Source: Planctomycetota bacterium
GTDB lineage: Bacteria; Planctomycetota; Phycisphaerae; Phycisphaerales; SM1A02
DNA length: 64,000 bases
Direction: 5' to 3'
NCBI GenBank assembly: GCA_027618565.1
Contig: JAQCEQ010000004.1
Location: 43,386-107,385 of the forward strand
Both the position numbers and the translations under genes were made by a program. This document shows positions 1 to 8,488 of this stretch, piece by piece. The notes beneath the pieces are model-generated. The model saw only the letters and a list, made by a program, of their open reading frames with translations. It was not told the DNA's origin and did not search any database. How positions within the stretch are numbered: position 1 is the first letter of the stretch; each line of letters begins with the position of its first letter.

Positions 1-804
1 CTGCGCAAGGTAGAAGTCGACGAACGCCTTCACTTGCGGCTGCGAGGCAGCCTTGGCATTGACATAGATGAAGAGCGGTCTGCTGAAGGGCGCATAGGTT
101 CCGTTCTCGATGGTGGCGACGGAGGGGGAGACCCCGTTGACCTTCACGGCGGTCAGCTTGTCGGTGTTCTCGAAGTAGTAGGCACAGCCGAAGAAGCCGA
201 TGGCGTACTTGTTGCCGCTGACGCCCAGCACCAGCGCGTTGTCGTCCTCGGAGACGCTCATGTCGGAGCGAGCCTTGCCGTCCCTCCCCAGAACGACTTC
301 CTTGAAGTAGTCAAAGGTGCCAGAATCGGTGCCGGGGGAGTAGACCAGGATCGGCTCGGCTGGCCAGGCAGGATTGACATCCCTCCAGGTCTTGGCCGTG
401 TTCTCGGTGGAGAAGATGCGCTTGAGGTTGTCGACGGTGAGGTCGGTCGCCCAGGTGTTTTGCGTGTTCACCACGACCGTGAGGCCGTCGTAGGCCACGG
501 GGATCTCGATGAACTCGATGCCGTTCTTCGCGGCAAGTTGCATCTCGGATGGCTTGATCGGGCGCGATGCGTCGGCGATGTCGATTTCCCCCGCGCAGAA
601 TCGCTTGAAGCCTCCACCGGTGCCGCTCACGCCGACGGTTACATTGACATTGGGCTGCTCGGCGGCGAACTCCTCGGCCACCGCTTCCGTGATCGGGAAG
701 ACGGTGCTGGAACCATCGATGCGGATGTTGCCCTTGAGGTCACCCAGGGCCAGGGCCGTGGTGGCGATCGCGAGCGTGGAGAGGAGCGCAGTCATCGGAT
801 GCAT
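1..804 (-). CDS. pstS: Phosphate ABC transporter substrate-binding protein PstS (3' end cut by window edge)
   Basis: Periplasmic phosphate receptor that feeds the PstCAB importer. The frame stays open from the ATG at 804 to base 1, giving 268 residues without a stop. Residues 1-20 are a signal peptide. DGSSTVFPI (30-38), GTGGGF (61-66), DASRPI (78-83) and PGTDSGTF (157-164) are the phosphate-contacting motifs of the PstS/SphX family, and the C-terminal part shows the family's [10 protein letters not shown] motif. It follows phoB and phoR on the same strand, and a Pho-box-like repeat lies about 65 bases upstream, so it should be induced by phosphate starvation. The rest of a pst operon may lie beyond the left edge. 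Confidence 0.95.
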   Translation of the reverse strand, partial: MHPMTALLSTLAIATTALALGDLKGNIRIDGSSTVFPITEAVAEEFAAEQPNVNVTVGVSGTGGGFKRFCAGEIDIADASRPIKPSEMQLAAKNGIEFIEIPVAYDGLTVVVNTQNTWATDLTVDNLKRIFSTENTAKTWRDVNPAWPAEPILVYSPGTDSGTFDYFKEVVLGRDGKARSDMSVSEDDNALVLGVSGNKYAIGFFGCAYYFENTDKLTAVKVNGVSPSVATIENGTYAPFSRPLFIYVNAKAASQPQVKAFVDFYLAQ

Positions 805-865
805 GGAGAGTCCCTTTCTGGAGAGTGGATGGAGAGTGGACGAGTCTGCAGAGCATCATCCCTTG

Positions 866-887
866 CTCCCGTTCAGGTTGTGTTCAG
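866..887 (-). promoter_or_regulatory. Pho-box-like direct repeat upstream of pstS
   Basis: Read on the minus strand, CTGAAC occurs at 887-882 and again at 876-871, exactly 11 bases apart (CTGAACACAACCTGAAC). PhoB-type regulators bind two 11-base half-sites, so spacing and location before pstS, beside phoB-phoR, both fit. A GATGAT hexamer about 10 bases further downstream could serve as -10. The half-site differs from the E. coli CTGTCAT, so this is inference. Confidence 0.6.
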
Positions 888-967
888 GAGTGGCCCACGG
901 ATCGAGAAAGGTGGCGCCGCGATGAGAAAGGGAGCCGATGGGGCGCCGTGGAACCTGTTATCAGACC

Positions 968-2356
968 TCACCATGAGCGAGGGGTTCCTGCAGGGATCCG
1001 AAGCGAAAACGTTGACCCCGAACCGACCGTGCTGGCAACCGTCACATCGCCGCCGTGGAGCTTGGCGATGTGCTTCACGATCGCCAGCCCAAGCCCGGTG
1101 CCACCCAGTTCCCGACTCCGGGCGGAGTCCACTCGGTAGAACCGCTCGAACAGTCGTGGTAGGTGTTCCGCGCCGATACCCGGGCCATGGTCGGACACGT
1201 CGATGGACAGCCACTCTGCCGCCACTCGCGCGCTGACAGTCACCGTCGCGCCGGTGGGGCTGTATGTGATCGCGTTGGACACGAGGTTGGTGATGACCTG
1301 CGCGAGCAGCGTCTCGTTTCCATTGACGCAGAGGAGCGGGTCGCACTCGCACGCGAGAGTGACCGACCGGGCCTCTGCGGTCGGTGACAGCGTCTCGCGC
1401 ACCTCGGAGAGGACGGCCGCGATCGGCACGGACGAGAACTCAAGCGTGCGCTGCGATGCGGGCGACTCCAGGAACGAAAGGGCCAGAATATCCTCGATGA
1501 GCGTGGCCAGCCGCGCCGCGTTCCGGGCGATGATCTCGGTGAATCGCCTGACCTGTGCCTGGTCCGGCTTGTCCATGCCCAGGAGCGTCTCGGCGTAGCC
1601 GCGGATGCTGGTGATCGGTGTGCGAAGCTCGTGGCTGACATTGGCGGCAAAATCCGTGCGCAGCGCCTCCAGTCGCTTCAGCCGCGTGATGTCGTCAAAG
1701 ACAAGGAGCGCTCCTTGGGGACCGCGAGCGCCTCGGAGGGGCTCCGCGGCAGCGAGGTAGACGCGCGCGGCATCGCCCAGGCGCAGCTCCGTTGGTGCCA
1801 CTTCGCCATCCCTGAGGCACCGGCGGATGAGGTCATGCACGGCGGGTTCGCGAACCACTTCCTCCACAACGCGGCCCCGCCATCCCTCGGGCTGCAGGCA
1901 AAAGAGCACCTCGGCGACACGATTGGCTCGGACCAGCCGATGATGCGCGTCCACCACCAACAGCCCGTGCCCGATGACTTCCAGCGTGCGGCGCAGGTCA
2001 TCCAGCTCGGTCTCCACTTGTGCGCCCTGCGCGGCGTCGTGGTCAAAGATGCGCTGGATGGCACGGGCCAGCCGGGCGGTCTCGGGGCAATCGACATCGA
2101 TCCTCGTCGATTTCGAGCCGGTCGGGAGCGATTCCACATGCGTGGTCAGCCGTCGCAGGGAGCGGTGGACGCGCGCGGTGCGGACGGACGCGAACGCCAA
2201 CGCCGTGCCGGCGGCGAGGATCGCGGCCACCCATGTCCAGCCAGCCATCGCCGTGGCGATCGTGCCAACGAGCGCGGCGGTGCCGATGAGCGCCCACTTC
2301 GTTTCGAGCGAGGGGCGACGGTCGATTGGAGTTTCGGGAGTGTGCTCGGCGTCCAT
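968..2356 (-). CDS. phoR: Phosphate-regulon sensor histidine kinase PhoR
   Basis: Membrane histidine kinase of 462 residues, partner of the PhoB just upstream. Two closely spaced hydrophobic segments (about 21-57) anchor it. A PAS-like region (about 125-225) precedes the HisKA helix ANVSHELRTP with phospho-acceptor His242. The ATPase domain shows the N box around Asn361, DHGPGIG (389-395) and GGTGLGLAIVKHI (418-430). Eleven bases separate it from phoB, so the two are co-transcribed, with pstS next. There is no large periplasmic sensor loop, as in PhoR proteins that sense through the Pst system. Confidence 0.9.
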   Translation of the reverse strand: MDAEHTPETPIDRRPSLETKWALIGTAALVGTIATAMAGWTWVAAILAAGTALAFASVRTARVHRSLRRLTTHVESLPTGSKSTRIDVDCPETARLARAIQRIFDHDAAQGAQVETELDDLRRTLEVIGHGLLVVDAHHRLVRANRVAEVLFCLQPEGWRGRVVEEVVREPAVHDLIRRCLRDGEVAPTELRLGDAARVYLAAAEPLRGARGPQGALLVFDDITRLKRLEALRTDFAANVSHELRTPITSIRGYAETLLGMDKPDQAQVRRFTEIIARNAARLATLIEDILALSFLESPASQRTLEFSSVPIAAVLSEVRETLSPTAEARSVTLACECDPLLCVNGNETLLAQVITNLVSNAITYSPTGATVTVSARVAAEWLSIDVSDHGPGIGAEHLPRLFERFYRVDSARSRELGGTGLGLAIVKHIAKLHGGDVTVASTVGSGSTFSLRIPAGTPRSW

Positions 2357-2367
2357 ACCGGCGATCG

Positions 2368-3105
2368 TCAGTCGGTGGCGAACGACGGCTCGCGCTCACC
2401 AACTTCGCTGAAACGATACCCAACGCCGCGGACGGTTTCGATGGAGGGGCCGATGTCGCCCAACTTGCGGCGGATCGCGGTGATATGCACGTCCACCGTG
2501 CGCGAAGAGAGGATCGTGTTGCGGCCGTGGACGGCCGCGATGATCTGGTCCCGGGTGCGCACGAATCCCGGGCGGCACGCGAGGTAGTGGAGCAGCTGGA
2601 ACTCCGTAATCGTGAGGTCCGTGGGCTTCCCGTCGACGGTCACCAGATGCCGTCCAAGGTCGATGCAGAGCCGGCTGTCGTAGAGGGAGAGGCGGTCGGC
2701 GCGCACGCCAGGATCGCTCTCGCGCTTCACCCGTCGGAGGGCGGCTCGCACGCGGGCCACCAGCACCCGCGGGGAAAAAGGCTTTGTGACATAGTCGTCG
2801 GCGCCCGCCTCCAACCCCGCGACGATGTCCGCCTCGGATCCCTTCGCGGTCACCATGATGATCGGCGTTGCCGCGGTCTCGGTCGCAGCACGCACTCGCT
2901 GGCACACCTGAAGTCCGGAGAGGTCGGGGAGCATCAGGTCCAGGAGGATCACGGTGGGCGGCGCGGCCTTGATCAGCACCAGCCCGCGCCGGCCGCTGCC
3001 CGCGATCTGGACGCGGAGCTTCATCTGCTCCAGGTGAAATCGAATGAGCTCGGCAATTTCCGGCTCGTCCTCAACGACGATGGCTGTTTCGATTCCTGTA
3101 GTCAC
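2368..3105 (-). CDS. phoB: Phosphate-regulon response regulator PhoB (OmpR/PhoB class)
   Basis: DNA-binding response regulator of 245 residues. The receiver domain (about 5-120) has the acidic pocket VEDE (11-14), phospho-acceptor Asp56 in VILLDLMLPD, Thr86 and Lys108. The C-terminal half is a winged-helix effector domain ending in the RGVGYRF wing typical of the class. The start is GTG at 3105. It is first in the phoB-phoR-pstS run. Just upstream, a single CTGAAC (3156-3151) echoes the pstS repeat but has no second half-site at 11 bases. Confidence 0.92.
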   Translation of the reverse strand: MTTGIETAIVVEDEPEIAELIRFHLEQMKLRVQIAGSGRRGLVLIKAAPPTVILLDLMLPDLSGLQVCQRVRAATETAATPIIMVTAKGSEADIVAGLEAGADDYVTKPFSPRVLVARVRAALRRVKRESDPGVRADRLSLYDSRLCIDLGRHLVTVDGKPTDLTITEFQLLHYLACRPGFVRTRDQIIAAVHGRNTILSSRTVDVHITAIRRKLGDIGPSIETVRGVGYRFSEVGEREPSFATD

Positions 3106-3152
3106 GGTGGGAATGGTGGCAGGGTCAGGTGGTCACGGTATGTGCGTTTCGT

Positions 3153-4343
3153 TCAGGTCGCGTGAGGGTCGGTCGATTCAGCGGCAGAAGGTCGGATTTC
3201 GGCGCCGTCGACAAGGTGGAACGAGCGTCGGCCGGTCACGCTGGCGAGCGTGACGCCGTGCAGCCCCCGGCAGGCACCGAGCACGGCCCACGCGGCGGAC
3301 TCGCGGGCACGTGCTGGCACGCCGGCGGCGTCGGTGAAGTGCACGGGGATGCCGAGTCGTCGCTCGAGCTGCTGGATCAACACCGCATGCCGCGCACCGC
3401 CCCCGGCGACGAGGCAGTCGGCGGGCGTGGCGGCGCCGGTTCGTGCCGCGATTCGGTTGATCTGGTTGGTGATCGTGGAAGCCACTGCAACGGCGGCGGA
3501 AGCGAGGAGATCCGCTGTGCCGAGCGCCTGAACCTTTCCCGAGGCGAGGGCAGCGGCGACCGAGCGGCGAGCATCGCGCTCCGAGGAGGTGCCAAGCGAG
3601 CCTTCACCCGACGGGGTCAGCGTTGCGATGAGGTCCTCCACGAATGAAGCCTGCGGCGTGCCGCTCCCGGCCACGCTCCCGTCACGATCGAAGGGAGCGC
3701 CAAGAACCTCCCGGGACAGTCCATCCAGGAACTGGCAGCACGCGCAGAGGTCGCCTCCCTGGACAAGCCCTGCCCCCGATGCGGCGTGTGCCGTTGCAGC
3801 AGGGAGCATCGTGACATTGGCAAAGCCACCCAGATTCAGGACGGCGCGTGGCGACGGTGCGCGCAGCAACACCCAGTCGGCAAAGGGTACGAGCGGCGCG
3901 CCCTGGCCGCCTTCGGCGAGATCAGCGGCGCGAAGGTCGTAGACAACGCGCGTTCGGAACGCCGCGGCAATCGACCAGGGGTCGCACAACGGCCACGACA
4001 AGGGCGGCGCATGCACCAGCGTCTGCCCATGAAGCGCGATGAGGTCCGGCGTCCCGTGCCGGTCGACCAGTGGGCGGATCGCCTCGATCGTGGCGTGTGA
4101 GGCGTCGCGAGCCAGCAGCGCGAACTCGTGTGCGGCCAACGGGCGCTGTTCCCGAGCCATCCGAAGGCGCGTCCCGAGCGATTCGCCGCCCGACTGGCGG
4201 AGGGTTTCCAGCGACACCGACGCATCGTCGATGAATCGACCCGTCAGCGCGGCGGTGTCCACCTCCACCAGCGCAGCATCGACCCCGTCGCAGCTGGTGC
4301 CAGTCATGCATCCGATGGCGCGGATCGGCGTGTTCTGGCTCAT
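3153..4343 (-). CDS. anmK: Anhydro-N-acetylmuramic acid kinase
   Basis: Phosphorylates 1,6-anhydro-MurNAc to MurNAc-6-phosphate during recycling of cell-wall murein. The 396-residue protein has the N-terminal phosphate loop GCMTGTSCDGVD, the GQGAPLVPFAD motif carrying the catalytic Asp, LNLGGFANVT and a C-terminal LVAGGGARH ATP-site motif, which fits the AnmK/ASKHA family in length and order. The frame is open further upstream to 4430, but the ATG at 4343 is preferred because it begins right before the conserved motif and avoids overlap with the divergent gene starting at 4380. Confidence 0.92.
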   Translation of the reverse strand: MSQNTPIRAIGCMTGTSCDGVDAALVEVDTAALTGRFIDDASVSLETLRQSGGESLGTRLRMAREQRPLAAHEFALLARDASHATIEAIRPLVDRHGTPDLIALHGQTLVHAPPLSWPLCDPWSIAAAFRTRVVYDLRAADLAEGGQGAPLVPFADWVLLRAPSPRAVLNLGGFANVTMLPAATAHAASGAGLVQGGDLCACCQFLDGLSREVLGAPFDRDGSVAGSGTPQASFVEDLIATLTPSGEGSLGTSSERDARRSVAAALASGKVQALGTADLLASAAVAVASTITNQINRIAARTGAATPADCLVAGGGARHAVLIQQLERRLGIPVHFTDAAGVPARARESAAWAVLGACRGLHGVTLASVTGRRSFHLVDGAEIRPSAAESTDPHAT

Positions 4344-4364
4344 GGCGGCATTGTCCTCGACCGA

Positions 4365-4370
4365 TAGACT
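4365..4370 (+). promoter_or_regulatory. -10-like TAGACT, leaderless arrangement
   Basis: TAGACT ends 9 bases before the ATG at 4380, so a transcript starting 7-8 bases downstream would begin almost at the start codon. No convincing -35 or Shine-Dalgarno is visible. The same hexamer recurs in the same place before five other genes in the window. Confidence 0.5.
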
Positions 4371-4379
4371 TCCTGCCGT

Positions 4380-5351
4380 ATGCCAAAGCGAATCCTCGTG
4401 ACAGGCGGAGCCGGGTTTCTCGGCTCCCACCTCTGTGAGCGGCTCCTAGACCAGGGCCACGAGGTCATCGCCCTCGACAACCTGTTCACCAGCCAGCGCT
4501 CCAACATCGAGCACCTCCTTGGGCAGACGCGGTTTGAATTCGTCCGGCACGATGTGACCGAGCCGTTCTCCTTTGAGGTGGACGAGATCTACAACCTCGC
4601 GTGCCCCGCGGCTCCGGGCCACTACCAATACAACCCGATACGGACCATGAAGACCAGCTTCATGGGAACCATGCACGCGCTCGGGCTGGCCAAGCGCGTG
4701 AGGGCGAAGATCCTGCAGGCGTCGACGAGCGAGGTCTATGGCGACCCCGAGGTGCACCCGCAGCCAGAGTCGTACCGCGGGCTGGTGAACCCGATCGGCC
4801 CCCGCGCCTGCTACGACGAGGGGAAGCGTGCGGCGGAAACGCTGATGTTCGATTACCACCGCACGCACAAGGTGAAGATCAAGGTGGCGCGCATCTTCAA
4901 CACCTACGGCCCTCGCATGCACCCGTTTGACGGCCGCGTGGTGAGCAATTTCATCCGTCAGGCCTTGGCGGGGGAGACCATCACGATGTACGGCGATGGC
5001 CTGCAGACGCGCTCGTTCTGCTATCGGGACGATCTCGTCGAAGCCATGATCCGGATGATGGAGACCGATGACTCCGTCACCGGCCCGATCAACATCGGCA
5101 ACCCAGACGAGTTCACGATCCTCGACCTGGCCAAGAAGGTCGTGTCGATCGCCGGATCATCAAGCAAGGTGGAGACTGGTCGACCGCTCCCGCCGGATGA
5201 CCCCAAGCAGCGTTGTCCTGACATCTCGCTCGCGAGAAAAGTCCTGGGCTGGGAGCCGAAGATCAAGTTGGATGCGGGGCTCAAAAAGACCATCGACTGG
5301 TTCCGAACCGTCGACTTCACGGGGGTCCGCGCGCCGACGCCAAACTATTGA
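4380..5351 (+). CDS. UDP-glucuronate decarboxylase (UXS-type SDR)
   Basis: Extended short-chain dehydrogenase of 323 residues, predicted to convert UDP-glucuronate to UDP-xylose for cell-surface glycans. The N-terminus has the NAD-binding [25 protein letters not shown] and [16 protein letters not shown] are UXS-type signatures, YDEGKRAAE carries the catalytic Tyr-x-x-x-Lys, and [13 protein letters not shown] follows. Length matches bacterial UXS. It diverges from anmK across only 36 bases. Other nucleotide-sugar epimerases of the family are less likely given the UXS-specific motifs. Confidence 0.88.
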   Translation: MPKRILVTGGAGFLGSHLCERLLDQGHEVIALDNLFTSQRSNIEHLLGQTRFEFVRHDVTEPFSFEVDEIYNLACPAAPGHYQYNPIRTMKTSFMGTMHALGLAKRVRAKILQASTSEVYGDPEVHPQPESYRGLVNPIGPRACYDEGKRAAETLMFDYHRTHKVKIKVARIFNTYGPRMHPFDGRVVSNFIRQALAGETITMYGDGLQTRSFCYRDDLVEAMIRMMETDDSVTGPINIGNPDEFTILDLAKKVVSIAGSSSKVETGRPLPPDDPKQRCPDISLARKVLGWEPKIKLDAGLKKTIDWFRTVDFTGVRAPTPNY

Positions 5352-5469
5352 CGCTTGGCCAAGTAAGAGTTATCGGACTAAGAGTGGCCGTCCTCGTGGG
5401 ACTGGGGCACTAGGACATGGAAAAACGGGGTCGAGTGAGTCAGGATGAAAATGTGAAGGTACTTTGGGG

Positions 5470-5497
5470 TTGACACCGAACAGATGTTCGGTATCCT
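5470..5497 (+). promoter_or_regulatory. recA promoter (TTGACA, 16 bases, TATCCT)
   Basis: A perfect -35 TTGACA (5470-5475) and a -10 TATCCT (5492-5497) with a 16-base spacer. The SOS palindrome fills the spacer, so LexA binding would block RNA polymerase directly. The transcript would start near 5504 and leave a leader of about 50 bases before the ATG at 5553. Confidence 0.82.
5475..5492 (+). promoter_or_regulatory. SOS (LexA) box of recA
   Basis: ACCGAACAGATGTTCGGT is a perfect palindrome with 7-base arms around AGAT and contains GAAC-N4-GTTC, the core recognised by Gram-positive-type LexA. A second ACCGAAC follows at 5505-5511 with an imperfect partner (CGTTG), possibly a weak second site. 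lexA itself is not in the window. Confidence 0.85.
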
Positions 5498-5552
5498 TAC
5501 AAACACCGAACAGCCCGTTGGGCAGAAACACCATATACAAGGAATGGACACC

Positions 5553-6863
5553 ATGGCCATCAGCAAGGACGCCCCAATCTCGACCGTCACCCCCAAGAAG
5601 CCCGGAATCGCCGTGAGCTCGACTACAACAACAACGCCAACCGATCGTGGTGTGCGATTGGGTGGTTCAGTCTCCCCAGCATCCAACGAAACCAATTCCG
5701 TGAGCAAGTCCACCCCGTCATCCTCGTCTGCCGTGGAACCCAAGACTCCCTCAACCAGTGCTGCTGACGCCCACGCCACCGCAGGACTGTCCGAGATGGC
5801 GGGTGACCGAAAGAACAGCGCGGGCATGGATAAGAAGGGCAAGTTGAAGGCACTTGAGGCCGCGCTTGGCCAGATCGAGAAGAACTATGGCAAGGGCGCC
5901 ATCATGCGCCTGGATGGCGAGAACATCCCGCGGATCCCCAGCGTCTCCAGCGGCACACTGAGTCTGGACCTCGCATTGGGCGGCCGAGGACTGCCGCGCG
6001 GGCGCATCATCGAGATCTTTGGCCCAGAGTCGAGCGGCAAGACGACGCTCGCGCTGACGGTCTTGGCCAACGCGCAGCGATTGGGTGGGACGGCCGCCTT
6101 CATCGACGCGGAGCACGCCTTGGATCCCTCGTGGGCTAAGCGCCTGGGCGTCAATGTGGATGACATGCTGCTCTCGCAGCCAGACACGGGGGAACAAGCA
6201 CTGGAAATCTGCGAGATGTTGGTGCGTTCCAATGCCGTCGACATTGTCGTCATCGATTCCGTCGCGGCACTCATTCCAAGAGCCGAGATCGAGGGCGAGA
6301 TGGGAGACTCTCATGTTGGTCTCCAGGCTCGACTCATGAGCCAGGCACTCCGCAAGCTCACTGGCGCCGTCGCCAAGAGCGAGACCATCGTGATCTTCAT
6401 TAACCAGCTTCGCGAAAAGATCGGGGTGATGTTCGGCAGTCCCGAGACCACCACCGGCGGCCGCGCACTTAAGTTCTATTCCAGCGTGCGCATCGACATC
6501 CGCCGCATTGGTGCCATCAAGGACGGCGAGCAGAATGTCGGCAATCGTGTCCGCGCGAAGGTGGTGAAGAACAAGGTTGCGCCTCCGTTCCGCGAGGCGG
6601 AATTCGACATCATGTTCAATGAAGGCATCAGCGTCTCGGGTGATCTGGTGGACCTGGGAGTGACCGAAGGAGTGATTCAGAAGTCCGGCGCGTGGTTCGC
6701 TGCGGGCGACCTCAAGTTGGGGCAGGGACGTGAGGCGGCCAAGGAGTTCGTGCGCAACAACCCAGAATTCGCGGCGGATGTCCGAAGGAAGATCCTCGCC
6801 AAGCGATTCCCCGCGGCCAAGCAGGGCGCGACGCCGGCGCAGGGCGACGGGCTGAAGAACTGA
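5553..6863 (+). CDS. recA: Recombinase RecA with a long Ser/Thr-rich N-terminal extension
   Basis: DNA strand-exchange recombinase and SOS co-protease. The core begins near residue 98 ([18 protein letters not shown]), with Walker [10 protein letters not shown] (157-165), the [12 protein letters not shown] region and [12 protein letters not shown]. The ATG at 5553 was chosen because AAGGA lies 9 bases upstream; an ATG at 5544 is too close to that site, and the further open frame enters the SOS box. This start gives 436 residues, with about 95 Ser/Thr/Pro-rich residues ahead of the usual N-terminus. A later start (ATG at 5796 or 5826) would give a normal-length RecA but has no promoter or ribosome site of its own that I can see. 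No intein is present. Confidence 0.93.
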   Translation: MAISKDAPISTVTPKKPGIAVSSTTTTTPTDRGVRLGGSVSPASNETNSVSKSTPSSSSAVEPKTPSTSAADAHATAGLSEMAGDRKNSAGMDKKGKLKALEAALGQIEKNYGKGAIMRLDGENIPRIPSVSSGTLSLDLALGGRGLPRGRIIEIFGPESSGKTTLALTVLANAQRLGGTAAFIDAEHALDPSWAKRLGVNVDDMLLSQPDTGEQALEICEMLVRSNAVDIVVIDSVAALIPRAEIEGEMGDSHVGLQARLMSQALRKLTGAVAKSETIVIFINQLREKIGVMFGSPETTTGGRALKFYSSVRIDIRRIGAIKDGEQNVGNRVRAKVVKNKVAPPFREAEFDIMFNEGISVSGDLVDLGVTEGVIQKSGAWFAAGDLKLGQGREAAKEFVRNNPEFAADVRRKILAKRFPAAKQGATPAQGDGLKN

Positions 6864-6929
6864 ACGGCCGTCCGCCCCGTCCTTACGAACCGGCCTGGCG
6901 TTAGTTGAGTCATGGTCGTCCCGAGGTCG

Positions 6930-6938
6930 TGCTATGCT
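6930..6938 (+). promoter_or_regulatory. Extended -10 element of tRNA-Leu
   Basis: TGCTATGCT is an extended -10 (TGn plus TATGCT) ending 12 bases before the tRNA. No -35 at proper distance is evident, which an extended -10 can tolerate. Confidence 0.5.
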
Positions 6939-6950
6939 GCGCGGTTCGAC

Positions 6951-7036
6951 GCGGGTGTGGCGGAATTGGCAGACGCGCAAGATTCAGGTTCTTGTGGGAG
7001 TAAAATCCCGTGGAGGTTCGATCCCTCTCATCCGCA
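6951..7036 (+). tRNA. tRNA-Leu (anticodon CAG)
   Basis: An 86-base class II tRNA. The acceptor GCGGGTG pairs with CATCCGC, followed by discriminator A at 7036. The anticodon stem CAAGA/TCTTG encloses loop TTCAGGT with CAG at 6985-6987, reading CUG, the main Leu codon in a GC-rich genome. The long variable arm and GGTTCGATCC T-loop are present. CCA is not encoded. Confidence 0.95.
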
Positions 7037-7044
7037 TCTGAACG

Positions 7045-7085
7045 AGGCCCTGTTGAGCCGGTACGCCGGCTCACCGGGGCCTTTT
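7045..7085 (+). terminator. Rho-independent terminator after tRNA-Leu
   Basis: AGGCCC (7045-7050) pairs with GGGCCT (7077-7082), and inside it TGAGCCGG (7054-7061) pairs perfectly with CCGGCTCA (7066-7073) around TACG. TTTT follows. This is the only textbook terminator I found in the window. The following 50 bases repeat GGCTCAC-like words and a GGTTC/GAACC mini-hairpin of unknown meaning. Confidence 0.85.
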
Positions 7086-7189
7086 CACACCGGCTCACGG
7101 CGGTTCACTAGGAACCACGGCGGCTCAGGGTGAGTCACACCGTTTCATCTCGGGAGGTTGCCGAGGGGCCACGCAGCTAGCCTGCCCCC

Positions 7190-8488
7190 GTGCACACGCC
7201 AGCACTTGCCTCGAAGGGATTTGTGGGGTTCTGCGTCGTGCAGTTTTTCGGGGCCGCCAACGACAACATTCTCAAGCAGATCTTGCTCTTTTCTCTCGCC
7301 ACGGGTGGACTGTGGGAAAACCGGCTCGGTCCCGGGAGCCAGGGGTATGTGGGACTGGCTCTCACCGTTCCGTTCGTCCTGTTCTCGCCGTGGTTTGGGC
7401 AGTTTTCGGACAAGTGGTCCAAGAGCCGGGTGACCTGGGCTGTCAAGGTCTGGGAAGTCCTCATCGCCCTCACGGCGTGGCTCGCATTTTTCCTTGGCGT
7501 TCCCTGGTTCGCGCTCCTGTGCATGGTGCTCCTCGCCACGCAGAGTGCGCTCTATGGCCCTGCGAAGTACGGCATCATCCCGGAGCTGGTGCGTCCCGAC
7601 CAGCTTGGCCCGGCATCGGGATTGGTCAACATGCTCACGAATGTGGCGATCATCGGCGGCACCGCGCTGGCTGGGCCGGTGGCCGCCGCCTACGGCAGGG
7701 GCGAGACTTGGGCTCCGGGACTCACGTTGTGCGTCGTTGCACTCATCGGGCTGGTGGGCTGCCTGGCGCTCCCACCCTTGCGCGCACATGCGCCATCGAT
7801 CCAGATCCATCCCAACATCGTTCCCTGCTTGGTCCGCAGCCAACTCGACCTCTTTCGCACGCCAGTGTTCCTGGTGGCCCTGATCGACGGGGGCTTCTAT
7901 TTCATCGGCATGCTTGGAATCTTGGCGCTCCCGGACTTTCAGGCATCAAGCGCAGGAGGGCTCTCCATCGACCAGATCACGATTGCGCTGGTGGCGATGT
8001 CGCTGGCGGTTGGTGTCGGCGGCGTCCTGGCGGGATGGCTATGCCGCGCTCGGATTCGTCCCTCGCTGGTTCCGATCGGCTGTGTGCTCATGGCGCTGGG
8101 CTTTGGGGCCGTCGGGGCGTTCCCGATTCACCCGGTTCGCCTGTTGGCCTGGCTGGCGATTGGCGGGCTGGGGGCCGGCGCGGTCATCGTCGCCGTGCAG
8201 ACCATGCTCCTCCTCATGATCTCGCCGCACGAGCGGGGTCGTGTGCTTGGTGCCGTGAACACGCTCAGTTTCCTGTTCATGGCGGGAGCCAGCGTCCTCT
8301 ACATCGGGCTGCGGCACGAGTCCCTCGGTGGATTCTCTGCACAGCGCGTGTTCGTGGTGTGCGCCGTGCTGTCCGTACCAGGGCTCTTCGCAGCAGGCGC
8401 ACTCACCCGCCGGCTCCGTGGGACACTGCGCATGCTCGAGCACGATCAGCCACCCTCGACGGGACTCAAGGCCCAAGCGCACGGATGA
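7190..8488 (+). CDS. MFS transporter, LplT-like (lysophospholipid transporter family)
   Basis: Integral membrane protein of 432 residues with about 12 hydrophobic segments. The opening QFFGAANDN, the LYGPAKYGIIPEL stretch and the overall pattern resemble LplT and the transporter half of Aas fusions, which move lysophospholipids across the inner membrane for re-acylation. Substrate is inferred only. The start is GTG at 7190, 6 bases after a -10-like TAGCCT (7178-7183), a probable leaderless start. Its TGA overlaps the ATG of the desulfurase gene (ATGA at 8485-8488), so the two are translationally coupled. Confidence 0.75.
   Translation: MHTPALASKGFVGFCVVQFFGAANDNILKQILLFSLATGGLWENRLGPGSQGYVGLALTVPFVLFSPWFGQFSDKWSKSRVTWAVKVWEVLIALTAWLAFFLGVPWFALLCMVLLATQSALYGPAKYGIIPELVRPDQLGPASGLVNMLTNVAIIGGTALAGPVAAAYGRGETWAPGLTLCVVALIGLVGCLALPPLRAHAPSIQIHPNIVPCLVRSQLDLFRTPVFLVALIDGGFYFIGMLGILALPDFQASSAGGLSIDQITIALVAMSLAVGVGGVLAGWLCRARIRPSLVPIGCVLMALGFGAVGAFPIHPVRLLAWLAIGGLGAGAVIVAVQTMLLLMISPHERGRVLGAVNTLSFLFMAGASVLYIGLRHESLGGFSAQRVFVVCAVLSVPGLFAAGALTRRLRGTLRMLEHDQPPSTGLKAQAHG

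Noticed and set aside
3140..3170. Pho box before phoB
   Set aside because: Only one CTGAAC is present; there is no second half-site at 11 bases, so I list it only in the phoB entry.
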